Below, piece by piece: positions 53,192 through 61,292 of a DNA stretch of 64,000 nucleotides; position 1 is the first letter of the stretch, and every line of letters starts with the position of its first letter. The DNA is from Brevibacterium sanguinis (GTDB lineage Bacteria; Actinomycetota; Actinomycetes; Actinomycetales; Brevibacteriaceae), in assembly GCF_003315415.1 (NCBI RefSeq), contig NZ_QNSB01000002.1, positions 1 to 64,000 of the forward strand. Direction: 5' to 3'. Position numbers and translations under genes: made by a program. Below the pieces are notes generated by a model. That model did no database searches. It saw only the letters and a program-made list of their open reading frames with translations, and was not told where the DNA came from.

Positions 53192-54744
53192 CTGCGGCTG
53201 TCGTCTCCGGAGTCCGCCGTCGCCGACGTGGCTCCCTTCGCGGACGTCGCGCCCTTCGCCGAGGCGGTCGAGCCCTTCGCGGACGTCGCGCCCTTCGCCG
53301 AGGCGGTCGACTCCTCGGCGTCTCCTGCGGCCGTGGAGGACGTCGCGGAAGCGGAGTCCGCATCCTCGTCCGGCTCGGACTCCGCCGCTGCGGCCGTGCC
53401 GTCCGAGTCGCCGCTCGGGTCCGCTTCGTCGTCCGAATCCGCATCCTCGTCCGACTCGGACTTCGCACGGTCCGCCGACGCCGACTTCGCGCCGACGGCG
53501 GCGCCGGCCTTCTGCGCCCGCTTGGTCATCTTCACGGTCTTCCCGCCGCGGCCGCCGCCGGTGAGCACCGAGCGGACGTAGGCCGACCCGGCCAGGGAGT
53601 GGATGATCAGCGCCACGACCAGGGAGATGCCCGCCGCGACGAGTCCCTCCCACCACTCGGTGCCGCCGGCGAAGTACCGGCCGGCGATCCCGATCGGGGA
53701 GGAGAACGGTGTCCAGGAGAGCACCTTGGCCGCGGTGCCGGCGGTCCCGACGAACATCGGCACGAGCAGGCCCGCGACGGTGAGCACTCCGACGACCCAC
53801 AGGAAGACCTTCCGCGCTGCACTCGACGTCAGGGTCGAGGCCCACACGAGGAGTCCGAACACGATCCACGCGGTGAACAGCAGCGTCAGCGCGAACCAGC
53901 CCAGTCCCGGCAGCATCGAGAACGCGAGCGCCGTCCGGCCCGAGATCGACAGCCCGAGCTCGACGACGACCGCCGCGACGAGGAGGTGGATGACGACGAG
54001 GGTGAGCAGTCCGGTGATCCGACCCGACGCCGAGGCGCGCGGCGGGATCGTCGCCGCGATGATCTCGGTGATCCGGTTGCGCTTCTCCAGCCGGAGGTTG
54101 GAGTACATCGCCGATCCGAGGGTGACGATGACAAGCAGGGAGAAGACGACCATGCCCCAGAGCAGGGGGGTCGCGACGGGCTCCTCGACGGCCGGCGGCT
54201 GGAGGAGGGTGGCCTCGGTCGCCGGCGCGAGCTTCTCGAGCAGCGCTTCGGGCTGCCTGTCGTAGGCGATGATCGTCGGCTGCGCCTGACCGGTGGGGTC
54301 CTGGATGAACGCGGCGTCGACCTTGCCCTCACGGACGAGCGCCTCGGCGGCCTGCGGGTCGTCGACGTCGGTGATGTCCACGCCCAGCTGCTGCTCGTAC
54401 ATCGCGGCCTGCTCGCCGACGCCGACCATCGCCAGGCTCGGCGTGCCCGAGCTCGTCCGGGCCTCGCTGACGATGCCGCTGATGATCGCGGCGAGGATCC
54501 CGAGCACGATCACGGCACCGGTGACGAGGAAGTACGGGCTGCGCATCAGCGTCGAGCTCTCCCGGTTCGACACCAGCCACGCCGCCTGCCTGCGGTTGAC
54601 GTCGACGAACTCGGAGACCAGGCCGGTCTCGGGCAGCTCGTCCGCGTCGGGGGTGTCCTCCTGCAGCTCGAACGGAACCGGGTCAGCGCCCAGGTCCAGG
54701 GGTGCGGGGGATTCCTCGTCGCGGCCTTCGTCCTTAGCTGCCAT
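53188..54744 (-). CDS. ABC-2 type permease (NatB/YhaP-like)
   Basis: The 518-aa membrane protein starts with an acidic cytoplasmic tail, a first helix near 70-95, a large extracellular domain (100-190) and five further helices (about 195-390), as in NatB-type permeases. The last 115 residues are an acidic and Ser/Ala/Lys-rich tail with SAKGATSAKG-like repeats, encoded by 39-bp DNA repeats. ATG 54744 follows GGAGG and overlaps the ATPase stop by 1 nt. It should work with the ATPase at 54744-55625. Confidence 0.82.
   Translation of the reverse strand: MAAKDEGRDEESPAPLDLGADPVPFELQEDTPDADELPETGLVSEFVDVNRRQAAWLVSNRESSTLMRSPYFLVTGAVIVLGILAAIISGIVSEARTSSGTPSLAMVGVGEQAAMYEQQLGVDITDVDDPQAAEALVREGKVDAAFIQDPTGQAQPTIIAYDRQPEALLEKLAPATEATLLQPPAVEEPVATPLLWGMVVFSLLVIVTLGSAMYSNLRLEKRNRITEIIAATIPPRASASGRITGLLTLVVIHLLVAAVVVELGLSISGRTALAFSMLPGLGWFALTLLFTAWIVFGLLVWASTLTSSAARKVFLWVVGVLTVAGLLVPMFVGTAGTAAKVLSWTPFSSPIGIAGRYFAGGTEWWEGLVAAGISLVVALIIHSLAGSAYVRSVLTGGGRGGKTVKMTKRAQKAGAAVGAKSASADRAKSESDEDADSDDEADPSGDSDGTAAAAESEPDEDADSASATSSTAAGDAEESTASAKGATSAKGSTASAKGATSAKGATSATADSGDDSRR
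53234..53311. repeat. 39-bp tandem repeat in the permease tail
   Basis: Two nearly identical 39-base units (53234-53272 and 53273-53311) encode 13-residue Ala/Lys/Ser repeats. The period keeps the frame. Confidence 0.75.
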
Positions 54745-55625
54745 CACACAACCTCCTTGTACTGCTCGGCCAACGTCGGACGAACACGGCCGAAACTCGT
54801 CACTCCACTCAGCCGGGACACGGTCAGCACCGCCGCCGTCGCATCCTCGGCGCGGAAGCTGATCACGGTGCCGTCGGCGTCGACGACCTCCACGTCACTG
54901 ATGCCGGCGCTGTCGCGCAGCGAGTTCGCGGCGGCCTCCGCCTCGGCGAGTTCGATGCGGTACTTCGACTCGCCGAGCAGCTCGTCGACGCCGCCCTTGG
55001 CGGTGACCCGCCCCTGGCTGAGGACGACGACGTCGTCGGCGTACTTCTGCGCCGACTCCCAGTCGTCGGTGGCGAGGATGACCGGCACGCCGGACGCGGC
55101 GTGGGCCGCGAGGAGCTCCATGACCAGCTCTGTCGACCGGATGTCGAGGCCGGCGAACGCGTCGTCGATGACGACGACGTCGGGATCGGCGGCGAGGGTC
55201 GCGGCGATGTCGACGCGGGCGATCTCGGTTCCGCTGAGGTTCTTCAGCGGGGCATAGCCGCGGTCGGCGAGCTCGAGCCGGGAGAGCAGGGTGAGCGCAT
55301 TGCGCTCGGCGGCCCCCAGGGTGATCCCGTGCAGCCGGGCGAGATAGACGATCTGGTCGATGACGCGCATGTTCGGGTACCCCCCGCGTTCACCGGGAAG
55401 GTAGCCGAAGTTCTGGCGGTCGCCGAACTCGAGTTCGTGCCCCTCGAGCTTCACGGTCCCCTCGTCCGGGGCGATGAGGCCCATGATGACCCGCACCAGT
55501 TCGGTCCGCCCTGCCGATCGGGTCCCGACGACGGCGGTGATCCGACCTGCCTTCGCGGTGAAGCTCACCTCGTCCAGATACGTCCGCTTCCCCTGTCGCA
55601 GGGAGATCTCTTTCAATGTGAGCAC
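54744..55625 (-). CDS. ABC-type ATPase with degenerate catalytic motifs
   Basis: The 293-aa protein has the full ABC order but altered key residues. Walker A reads GTRSAGRT, with Arg for the essential Lys. The signature is LSGTE rather than LSGGQ. Walker B ends VVVIDDAF, Asp in the place of the catalytic Glu, and the H-loop is LATDDWES, with no His. These changes predict weak or no ATP hydrolysis. The permease next door is normal. GTG 55625 follows GGAAGAC. Whether it pairs with another ATPase or acts as a regulator cannot be told. Confidence 0.82.
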   Translation of the reverse strand: MLTLKEISLRQGKRTYLDEVSFTAKAGRITAVVGTRSAGRTELVRVIMGLIAPDEGTVKLEGHELEFGDRQNFGYLPGERGGYPNMRVIDQIVYLARLHGITLGAAERNALTLLSRLELADRGYAPLKNLSGTEIARVDIAATLAADPDVVVIDDAFAGLDIRSTELVMELLAAHAASGVPVILATDDWESAQKYADDVVVLSQGRVTAKGGVDELLGESKYRIELAEAEAAANSLRDSAGISDVEVVDADGTVISFRAEDATAAVLTVSRLSGVTSFGRVRPTLAEQYKEVV

Positions 55626-55793
55626 GTGTCTTCCTTCTTCCAGGCAGGCGAATGTGTGGGAGGGCCCCATCTATCGTGTGGAATGGACTCCGATGTTTCA
55701 AACCAGGACGAGGGTTTCGGTCGAATTGTCAGTCGAGTCCCAGCTGGTGGCCCGACCGCTGACGCAGGTCCTCGGACGGGCCCGGCGACCGAA

Positions 55794-56351
55794 TCAGTCG
55801 AGTCCGAGATCGCTCGTCGTCAGGGCGGTGAGGTAGCGGAGTCCGGCCGCTTCGACCTTCTCCCGGGCGCCCGTGTTGCGGTCCATGACGACGGCCACGG
55901 CCACCACCTCGGCGCCGGCTTCACGCAGAGCCTCGACCGCGGTGAGCACGGATCCCCCGGTCGTCGAGGTGTCCTCGACCGCGACGACCCGTCTGCCCTT
56001 GACGTCAGGGCCTTCGACCCGGCGCGACATTCCGTGCTTCTTCGCCTCCTTGCGGACGACGAAGGAGTCGACGGGGGTGCCGCGGACCACGGAGCGGTGC
56101 ATCACGGCGGTGCCCACGGGATCGGCTCCCATGGTCAGCCCGCCCACGGCGTCGACCGAACCGAGCAGGCCCTCGGCCTCGAGGAGGTCGAGCACCACGT
56201 CACCGATGAGAGGAGCGGACCGGTGGTCGAGAGTGACTCGGCGCAGGTCGAGGTAGTAGTCGGCTTCGCGCCCGGAGGAGAGGGTCACTCTGCCCCGGAC
56301 CACGGCGAGTTCGTCGATGAGGTCGAGCAGCTGCTGAGCGGTGTCTGTCAT
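55794..56351 (-). CDS. pyrE: Orotate phosphoribosyltransferase
   Basis: The 185-aa protein converts orotate and PRPP to OMP in pyrimidine synthesis. The PRPP loop VVAVEDTSTTGGSVL is clear, and SSGREADYYLDLRRVTL and VRKEAKKHGMSRRVEGP are characteristic of PyrE. It starts 9 bases after the small Asp23-like gene, without an obvious ribosome site, and is followed by 168 bases without a gene. Confidence 0.92.
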   Translation of the reverse strand: MTDTAQQLLDLIDELAVVRGRVTLSSGREADYYLDLRRVTLDHRSAPLIGDVVLDLLEAEGLLGSVDAVGGLTMGADPVGTAVMHRSVVRGTPVDSFVVRKEAKKHGMSRRVEGPDVKGRRVVAVEDTSTTGGSVLTAVEALREAGAEVVAVAVVMDRNTGAREKVEAAGLRYLTALTTSDLGLD

Positions 56352-56360
56352 GGTGCCAGT

Positions 56361-56789
56361 CTAAATGGACCCCGAGGTGCTCGTGACCGTGCTCGGCTTC
56401 GTGCTGGTGCGGCTGACGATCCGCAGGTCGACCGCCACGGGTCCGCGGACGCCCGACTCCTCGGCGCTCGCTCCGTCGGCGGCGGGCGGCGCTCCGGCGG
56501 ACATGACGGCTGCGACGACCTCGACGATCTCGTCGACGACGTCGGACACGCGCCGGCTGTCGTCGAGGTGGGCGTCGATGCGCACCCTCGGCCCGTGTTC
56601 GTCCTCGATGACGTCGACGCCCAGGGCCTCACCGCCCTCCCTGCGCAGAACCTTCGCCGCGGCCGAGGCGACGAGCGAGCGCAGTCCCGGCGCGAGCTCC
56701 CTGACCCCGGGGACGGTGACGACGGCCGCGGCCAGTCGCCGCGGTGCGTCGATCTCCGCGAACCGCCTGCCCTCCTGCTCTCCTGTCAT
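56361..56789 (-). CDS. Small protein of the Asp23 cluster
   Basis: The 142-aa protein has an alternating beta/alpha pattern (LAAAVVTVPGVRELAPGLR, GVDVIEDEHGPRVRIDAHL) that resembles Asp23/Gls24 domains. No membrane helix is present. It is the last gene of the sigma-Asp23 run on the minus strand before pyrE, 42 bases after its neighbour. The function is not known beyond the family link. Confidence 0.6.
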   Translation of the reverse strand: MTGEQEGRRFAEIDAPRRLAAAVVTVPGVRELAPGLRSLVASAAAKVLRREGGEALGVDVIEDEHGPRVRIDAHLDDSRRVSDVVDEIVEVVAAVMSAGAPPAADGASAEESGVRGPVAVDLRIVSRTSTKPSTVTSTSGSI

Positions 56790-56831
56790 GTCAGCACCTC
56801 CCTGTCACCGATCCGCGCAGTCGTGGGCCGC

Positions 56832-57326
56832 TCAGTCACGGTAGACATCCTCGACCTCGATGTCGATGCGAGTGGACGGCACGCCGAGCTCCTCGGCGAG
56901 AGCGCCGGCGACGGACCTGCGCACCTCATCCGCCGCCCGGGGGAAGTCGACACCCGCGCGCATCGCCACGGTCAGCCGGACCTCGGCCCCGGAACCCTCC
57001 GGGTCGCCCGCGGCGGCGATGGCGACGCTTCGAGCCCGGATCCCGTCGACGGCGTCGACGGCTCCGCGGACGATCCCGCGCACCGTGGCCGTCGAGATCC
57101 CGAACCGGTTGCCCCTGCCCGTCTGCAGCTGCGTCGACGGACCACGGTAGAGGTCCTCCCTGACGAGCTTGAGGATCCGCTCGTGCAGACCGACGGCATC
57201 TTCCGGACGGGGCTCGAGCTCCCTCATGTAATCGCCGATGACACCCGTGAGCTCCGCCTCGAGCTTCCGCTGGGACGCGATCTCGTCGGGGCCCGGCTCG
57301 GGCGCGACGTCATCATGATCGCTCAT
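56832..57326 (-). CDS. Asp23/Gls24-type protein
   Basis: The 164-aa protein ends in an Asp23-like module (IRARSVAIAAAGDPEGSGAE, FPRAADEVRRSVAGALAEEL, RIDIEVEDVY). Its acidic N-terminus looks like a regulatory extension. ATG 57326 follows GGAGG and overlaps the sigma-factor TGA by 4 nt, so it is translationally coupled to the sigma factor and could act as its partner or anti-sigma factor; that is inference. Confidence 0.7.
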   Translation of the reverse strand: MSDHDDVAPEPGPDEIASQRKLEAELTGVIGDYMRELEPRPEDAVGLHERILKLVREDLYRGPSTQLQTGRGNRFGISTATVRGIVRGAVDAVDGIRARSVAIAAAGDPEGSGAEVRLTVAMRAGVDFPRAADEVRRSVAGALAEELGVPSTRIDIEVEDVYRD

Positions 57327-57886
57327 GTCCATCCCTCCATCCCCGTGATGATGGCCGTTCGAGCCCGGTGGATCCGTCCGCGCACGCTGCCCTCACTGAT
57401 GCCGAGGGTCTCGGCCACCTCCGCGTAGCTCAGACCCTCCATCTGATGAAGCACCCACGTCACCCGCTGCTCGGAGGACAGGCCTTCGAGGACCTGCGAG
57501 AAGTGCGCGAGCGCCCTCCGCGCTTCGACGGACTTCTCGACTGAGACGGACCCGTCAGCATGCACGCTGAGATCCTCGGGGTCATGGGCGTCGGCCGGTC
57601 GTGCGGCCCTGCGCCGGAGCAGATCCATGCAGCGGTTCGATGCGAGTCGGTAGATCCAGGTCCCGAATGCCGCCGGCTCGGACAGCGAGCCCAGCGATCT
57701 CCAGGCCTGGACGAGCGCATCCTGGACCACGTCCTCCGCGTCCTGCCGATCGCCGAGGGTGCGCAGGCAGAAGCGCAGCAGCTTCATCTCATACCGGCGG
57801 ACCAGGGATTCGAAGGCGTCGATGTCGCCCTCACGGGCACGCACGACGAGAGTGACGATGTCCCATCGCTCCTCCTGATCCGCCAT
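57323..57886 (-). CDS. ECF-type sigma-70 factor of the envelope cluster
   Basis: The 187-aa protein has region 2 (GDRQDAEDVVQDALVQAWRS and ASNRCMDLLRRRA) and region 4 (YAEVAETLGISEGSVRGRIH) of ECF sigma factors. ATG 57886 lies 6 nt after TACGAT, so a leaderless mRNA is possible; a longer frame upstream is not supported. It is divergent from the Asp23 cluster at 58011 and followed by two Asp23-like genes. No zinc-type anti-sigma factor is seen nearby. Confidence 0.88.
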   Translation of the reverse strand: MADQEERWDIVTLVVRAREGDIDAFESLVRRYEMKLLRFCLRTLGDRQDAEDVVQDALVQAWRSLGSLSEPAAFGTWIYRLASNRCMDLLRRRAARPADAHDPEDLSVHADGSVSVEKSVEARRALAHFSQVLEGLSSEQRVTWVLHQMEGLSYAEVAETLGISEGSVRGRIHRARTAIITGMEGWT

Positions 57887-58010
57887 GAGGCCATCGTAGG
57901 CGACCGAACCGGGAAGTGGCCGATCGAAATTCTTCTCCGCTCGAGCGTGAGGATCGCGGGCCACCGACGTCTGTACAGATGTCAGCACCCCTCGAGAAGA
58001 AGGAAAGGCA

Positions 58011-58460
58011 ATGCCAGAAACGCATTCATCCCCCGCCGCCCCGCAGTCCTCGACCGTCAGCAGTCCGCTGGTCACCGAGAAGGGCAGCACGACGATCGCG
58101 GACAACGTCGTCGCCAAGCTCGCCGGCATCGCCGCCCGGGAGGTTCCGGGAGTCCACGGTCTGGGCACCGCGGCCAGGCGGGCATTCGACACCATCACCG
58201 AGCGGATTCCCGGCTCGCAGACCAATGTCTCCGGCGGAGTCTCGGTGGAGAAGGGCGAGAAGGAGACCGCGATCGACCTGACGATCGTCGTCGAGTTCGG
58301 GACCTCGGTCGTCGAGGTGGCCGAGGCCATTCGCAGGAACGTCATCCGCTCCGTCGAGCAGGGAACCGGACTCACCGTCGTCGAGGTCAACATCGACGTC
58401 ACTGACGTCCACCTCCCGGAGGACGACGAGCGCCCCGACGAGGGTTCCGCTCTCTCCTGA
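58011..58460 (+). CDS. Asp23/Gls24 family envelope stress protein
   Basis: The 149-aa protein is a clear Asp23/Gls24 member: VTEKGSTTIADNVVAKLAGI, AAREVPGVHGLG and VSVEKGEKETAIDLTIVVEF. In Gram-positive bacteria such proteins bind the membrane through AmaP and respond to envelope stress. ATG 58011 follows GAAGGAAAGG. It heads a five-gene run to 60226, and a hairpin at 58473 follows it, so this abundant first protein may be made in excess. Confidence 0.92.
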   Translation: MPETHSSPAAPQSSTVSSPLVTEKGSTTIADNVVAKLAGIAAREVPGVHGLGTAARRAFDTITERIPGSQTNVSGGVSVEKGEKETAIDLTIVVEFGTSVVEVAEAIRRNVIRSVEQGTGLTVVEVNIDVTDVHLPEDDERPDEGSALS

Positions 58461-58472
58461 ACCGCACCGCCC

Positions 58473-58507
58473 GCACCTGCCCGCCGGCCTGCTCGGCGGG
58501 CAGGTGC
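58473..58507 (+). terminator. Intra-operon hairpin after the Asp23 gene
   Basis: Perfect 14-bp arms (GCACCTGCCCGCCG) with a 7-nt loop lie between the first and second genes of the run. It may reduce read-through so that the first protein is made in excess. Confidence 0.65.
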
Positions 58508-58525
58508 CCGATCCCTAGGACAGTC

Positions 58526-58708
58526 ATGTCGAAAGCACTCATCGGTTTGCTCGTCGGTCTCCTGCTCGGCCTCGTCGCCTGCTTCGGAGGCTTCCTCGCA
58601 TTCCTCGTCGTCGGATTCTGCGGCGCGCTCGGGCTCATCCTCGGTCTCGTCCTCGACGGGCGCCTCGATCCGGCCGCACTGCCCCTGCGCCCTGCGAGTC
58701 GGAGGTGA
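58526..58708 (+). CDS. DUF2273-like small membrane protein (60 aa)
   Basis: The 60-aa protein is almost all one or two hydrophobic segments (ALIGLLVGLLLGLVACFGGF then LAFLVVGFCGALGLILGLVL), as in DUF2273 proteins that occur with Asp23. It has a short basic tail. Its function is not known; the position fits a membrane element of the cluster. Confidence 0.75.
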   Translation: MSKALIGLLVGLLLGLVACFGGFLAFLVVGFCGALGLILGLVLDGRLDPAALPLRPASRR

Positions 58709-58713
58709 CGGAC

Positions 58714-59067
58714 ATGGACGGCAGCCGCGGCACCACCACGGTCGCAGACCGCGTCATCGAGAAGACCGCCTCCCAGGTCCTCCGGCTCCGGCCGGAAGTC
58801 GAGCGACCCGCCTCCCGTATGGCCGCGTTCGGCGCCCGCGGCTCCCTTCCCGCGGTGTCGGCGCAGCTGTCAGGACGCAGCTGCACTCTGGCGGTCCGCG
58901 TCGGTCTGCGCTACCCCTGCCCGATCGCCGCCTCCGCGGATGCGCTGCGGCGGAGACTCATGGCCGAGGTCGAGGACCTCACGGGGGTCCGCGTCCGGCA
59001 GGTCGACGTCGACGTCGTGTCCCTGAGCCCGCAGGCCGAGGCAATTGGAGAGAGGAGACCGCTGTGA
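58714..59067 (+). CDS. Asp23/Gls24-like protein, short
   Basis: The 117-aa protein has the Asp23 pattern without a membrane helix (TTTVADRVIEKTASQVLRLR, SCTLAVRVGLRYPCPIAASA, VRVRQVDVDVVSL). ATG 58714 is chosen because GGAGGTGA lies 5 nt before it; GTG 58705 overlaps the previous stop. It shares a GTGA overlap with the next gene. Confidence 0.75.
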   Translation: MDGSRGTTTVADRVIEKTASQVLRLRPEVERPASRMAAFGARGSLPAVSAQLSGRSCTLAVRVGLRYPCPIAASADALRRRLMAEVEDLTGVRVRQVDVDVVSLSPQAEAIGERRPL

Positions 59068-59633
59068 GCCGCACCCGCCTGCGGATGAGATCGGCGCGTA
59101 TCGCTCCCGCCGTCGCCACTGCCCTCGTCCTCCTCGGGCTCGGGTTCGCCCTCGGCTGGTGCGGTGTCTCCGCCCTGCGAGCGCAGGGCTCACCGGCGGC
59201 CCCGCTGAGCGCCACCCTCACCGGACTCGACGCCCTCGCCGCCCTGCGCTGGGAGGACCAGCCCGTTCGGATCGCCGGGGCGGCCCTCGCCGCTCTCGGC
59301 ATCATCCTGGTCCTGGCAGGCATCTGGCCGGGCCGCCGGCGGATCGCACGGCTGCGGGCCGAGGACCGTGCCCACGTCGGCCGACTCGAGGTGGGGATGA
59401 CGACCGCGGGGATCTCCGGAATCGCCTCCGCCGCCGCCCGCACGGTCGACGGGGTGGCGACGGCTCGCGCCCGGTCCCGAGCGACGTCGACCCGTGTCGT
59501 CGTCGGCACTCCCGTCCGGCAGTCGGCTGCGATCCGCCGTGCAGTCGAGGACTCCGTTCTCGCCCGCATCTCCGGGATCGACTTCGCACGCCCGGTGACC
59601 ACCAGGGTCGGCACACCGAGGAGGACGTCATGA
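59064..59633 (+). CDS. DUF6286-like two-helix membrane protein
   Basis: The 189-aa protein has two hydrophobic helices (ALVLLGLGFALGWCGVSAL near 20-38 and ALAALGIILVLAGIWPG near 74-90) and a soluble C-terminal half with an Asp23-like periodicity. It matches the actinobacterial envelope-cluster type annotated DUF6286. GTG 59064 overlaps the previous TGA. It may anchor the soluble Asp23 proteins in the membrane. Confidence 0.65.
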   Translation: MSRTRLRMRSARIAPAVATALVLLGLGFALGWCGVSALRAQGSPAAPLSATLTGLDALAALRWEDQPVRIAGAALAALGIILVLAGIWPGRRRIARLRAEDRAHVGRLEVGMTTAGISGIASAAARTVDGVATARARSRATSTRVVVGTPVRQSAAIRRAVEDSVLARISGIDFARPVTTRVGTPRRTS

Positions 59634-60226
59634 GACGATGGCCCGCCCGAACCAACCGCCTCGCCCTCACCGGCCTCGGGGTCGTGCTCCTGCTCATCGG
59701 CGCGTTCGCGTCGGCCATCGGACTCGGCCTGATGAGGCCTGCCGGACTGAGTCCGAACAGCGACCTCGGCACCCTCGCCGTCGGGGCCGAGCGGCCCTAC
59801 TCGGCGTTGATCGCCGTGGCCACGGCCCTGGTCCTCGCGGTCGTCTGCCTCTCCTGGCTGATCCGCCAGATCCCCCGCAGGGACTCGGCACGGCAGCTGC
59901 GCACCCGTACGGGAACCGGCGTCACCGCGGTCAGCGCGGAGGCCCTCGCGGATGCGGTCGCAGCGGACGTCGAGCTCTCCGCGGACGTCATCGATGCCGA
60001 CGCCGTGCTGCGCGGCACGACCGAGGCACCCGAGCTCGTCGTCCGCGTCTCCGTCGACGAATCGGCGGACATCGGCGCAGTCGTCGACGATGTGACCGGA
60101 CGCGCGGCGCGCAACTGCAGCACCGCACTCGGAGGGCCGCTCACGACCGTCGTCATCGAGATCGACACGACCGCCAGGCCGCGGCGGCAACGCAGCGTCG
60201 TCCTCGCCCCCGGTGCCCGTGGATGA
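59630..60226 (+). CDS. AmaP-like Asp23 membrane anchor
   Basis: The 198-aa protein has two N-terminal membrane helices (about 11-33 and 60-80) followed by a cytoplasmic Asp23-like domain (ELVVRVSVDESADIGAVVDD and TTVVIEIDTTARPRR). This is the layout of AmaP, the membrane anchor of Asp23. ATG 59630 follows GAGGAGGAC and overlaps the previous gene by 4 nt. The operon ends at the terminator at 60229. Confidence 0.75.
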   Translation: MRRWPARTNRLALTGLGVVLLLIGAFASAIGLGLMRPAGLSPNSDLGTLAVGAERPYSALIAVATALVLAVVCLSWLIRQIPRRDSARQLRTRTGTGVTAVSAEALADAVAADVELSADVIDADAVLRGTTEAPELVVRVSVDESADIGAVVDDVTGRAARNCSTALGGPLTTVVIEIDTTARPRRQRSVVLAPGARG

Positions 60227-60228
60227 CA

Positions 60229-60267
60229 AAGACCCCGGGGCGCGTGATCGCGTCATCCCGGGGTCTT
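60229..60267. terminator. Terminator after the AmaP-like gene
   Basis: Perfect 11-bp arms AAGACCCCGGG (60229-60239 and 60257-60267) lie 3 bases after the AmaP-like stop. The hairpin is symmetric and may also act for the convergent SDR gene. Confidence 0.8.
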
Positions 60268-60411
60268 CGCAGCACTCCCCTCGAGTACCCGGACGCATCC
60301 CCATACGTCCGTTTTCGCCCACCCGATCCCCACCGGGTGGACATGACAATTCCAACACACGCCGCGCGGTCTTGTAAAGAATGAAATCGTCGACTTTTCG
60401 GGACCCCCGAC

Positions 60412-60459
60412 AGGGGCCTACCGCGCTCAGAACCGCGTTTCACCAGGTGACAGGCCCCT
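60412..60459 (-). terminator. Weak hairpin after the SDR gene
   Basis: Eight-base arms AGGGGCCT (60412-60419) and 60452-60459 flank 32 bases, 18 bases beyond the SDR stop on the minus strand. The long loop makes it a weak call. Confidence 0.3.
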
Positions 60460-60476
60460 ACTGAGTAGTACAAGCC

Positions 60477-61292
60477 TCAACTTGTTTCTCGAAAGTCGTC
60501 GCGAACCGTCTCAGGATTCCTCTCGAACGAGAATCTCCGCGATCCCCATCGCACCAGGCCGCGCGGCATGACGTGGCTCAGACACGCCGCGACCCGGTAC
60601 TGCCGGCCCGGGATCGACACCGTCCGACCCCGGCGGGCATCGGCGAGGGACGTCGTCACGACCTGCCCGACGTCCAGCCAGATCCAGTCCGGACCGGGCC
60701 GCTCGACGCCGAGTCGGGCGTGGAACTCGGTGCGGATGAATCCGGGAAGCACGGCCGTGACCGTGACGGGCGTGTCCCGCAGTTCGTCCGCGAGCGCCTC
60801 GGTGAAGACGAGTGCCGCCGCCTTCGACGCGGCGTACTGGCCCATCGTCGTCAGCGCCGCGAGCGAGGAGACGGTGAGGATCCCGCCGCGGCCGCGGCGG
60901 CGCATCTCCTGCGCCGCGGCCAGGGACAGCACCCGCACCGCGCCGCTGAGGACCCGGTCGAGCCGCTCGACCTCCTCGGGCGCGGAGTCGAGGAGGCCGT
61001 GGCGCAGTCCGTGGCCCGCGTTGTTGATGAGCACGTCGACACGGCTGTCCGCGATGACGGACCTGACCGCCTGGATGCCGTCGTCGGTGGAGAGATCGGC
61101 GGGGACCGCCTCGGCGCGGATCCCGAACTCGGACTCGAGGTCATGGGAGAGCCCGGTCAGGCGGGTCCTGTCGCGGCCGACGAGGACGAGATCGTAGGAG
61201 TCGGCGGCGAGCCTGCGGGCGTATCCGCGGCCGAGCCCGGCGCTCGCGCCGGTGACGAGGGCTCGCGGCCGGGACGATCCCCCGGCGCTCAC
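60477..61292 (-). CDS. SDR-family oxidoreductase
   Basis: The 271-aa protein is a classical SDR: VTGASAGLGRGYARRLA, NNAGHGLRHG, catalytic Ser in LTVSSLAAL and the YAASKAAALVF motif. It resembles DltE-type and sterol-like SDRs; the substrate is not known. GTG 61292 overlaps the thioesterase-like gene's stop by 4 nt (GTGA), so the two form an operon. The C-terminal RFSFERNPETVRDDFRE is not recognised. Confidence 0.85.
   Translation of the reverse strand: MSAGGSSRPRALVTGASAGLGRGYARRLAADSYDLVLVGRDRTRLTGLSHDLESEFGIRAEAVPADLSTDDGIQAVRSVIADSRVDVLINNAGHGLRHGLLDSAPEEVERLDRVLSGAVRVLSLAAAQEMRRRGRGGILTVSSLAALTTMGQYAASKAAALVFTEALADELRDTPVTVTAVLPGFIRTEFHARLGVERPGPDWIWLDVGQVVTTSLADARRGRTVSIPGRQYRVAACLSHVMPRGLVRWGSRRFSFERNPETVRDDFRETS

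Noticed and set aside
57887..58010. ECF-type promoter (GAGGAT then CGTC) between the sigma and Asp23 genes
   Set aside because: A GAGGAT and a CGTCTG can be placed near the right spacing, but the match is too short to separate from chance.
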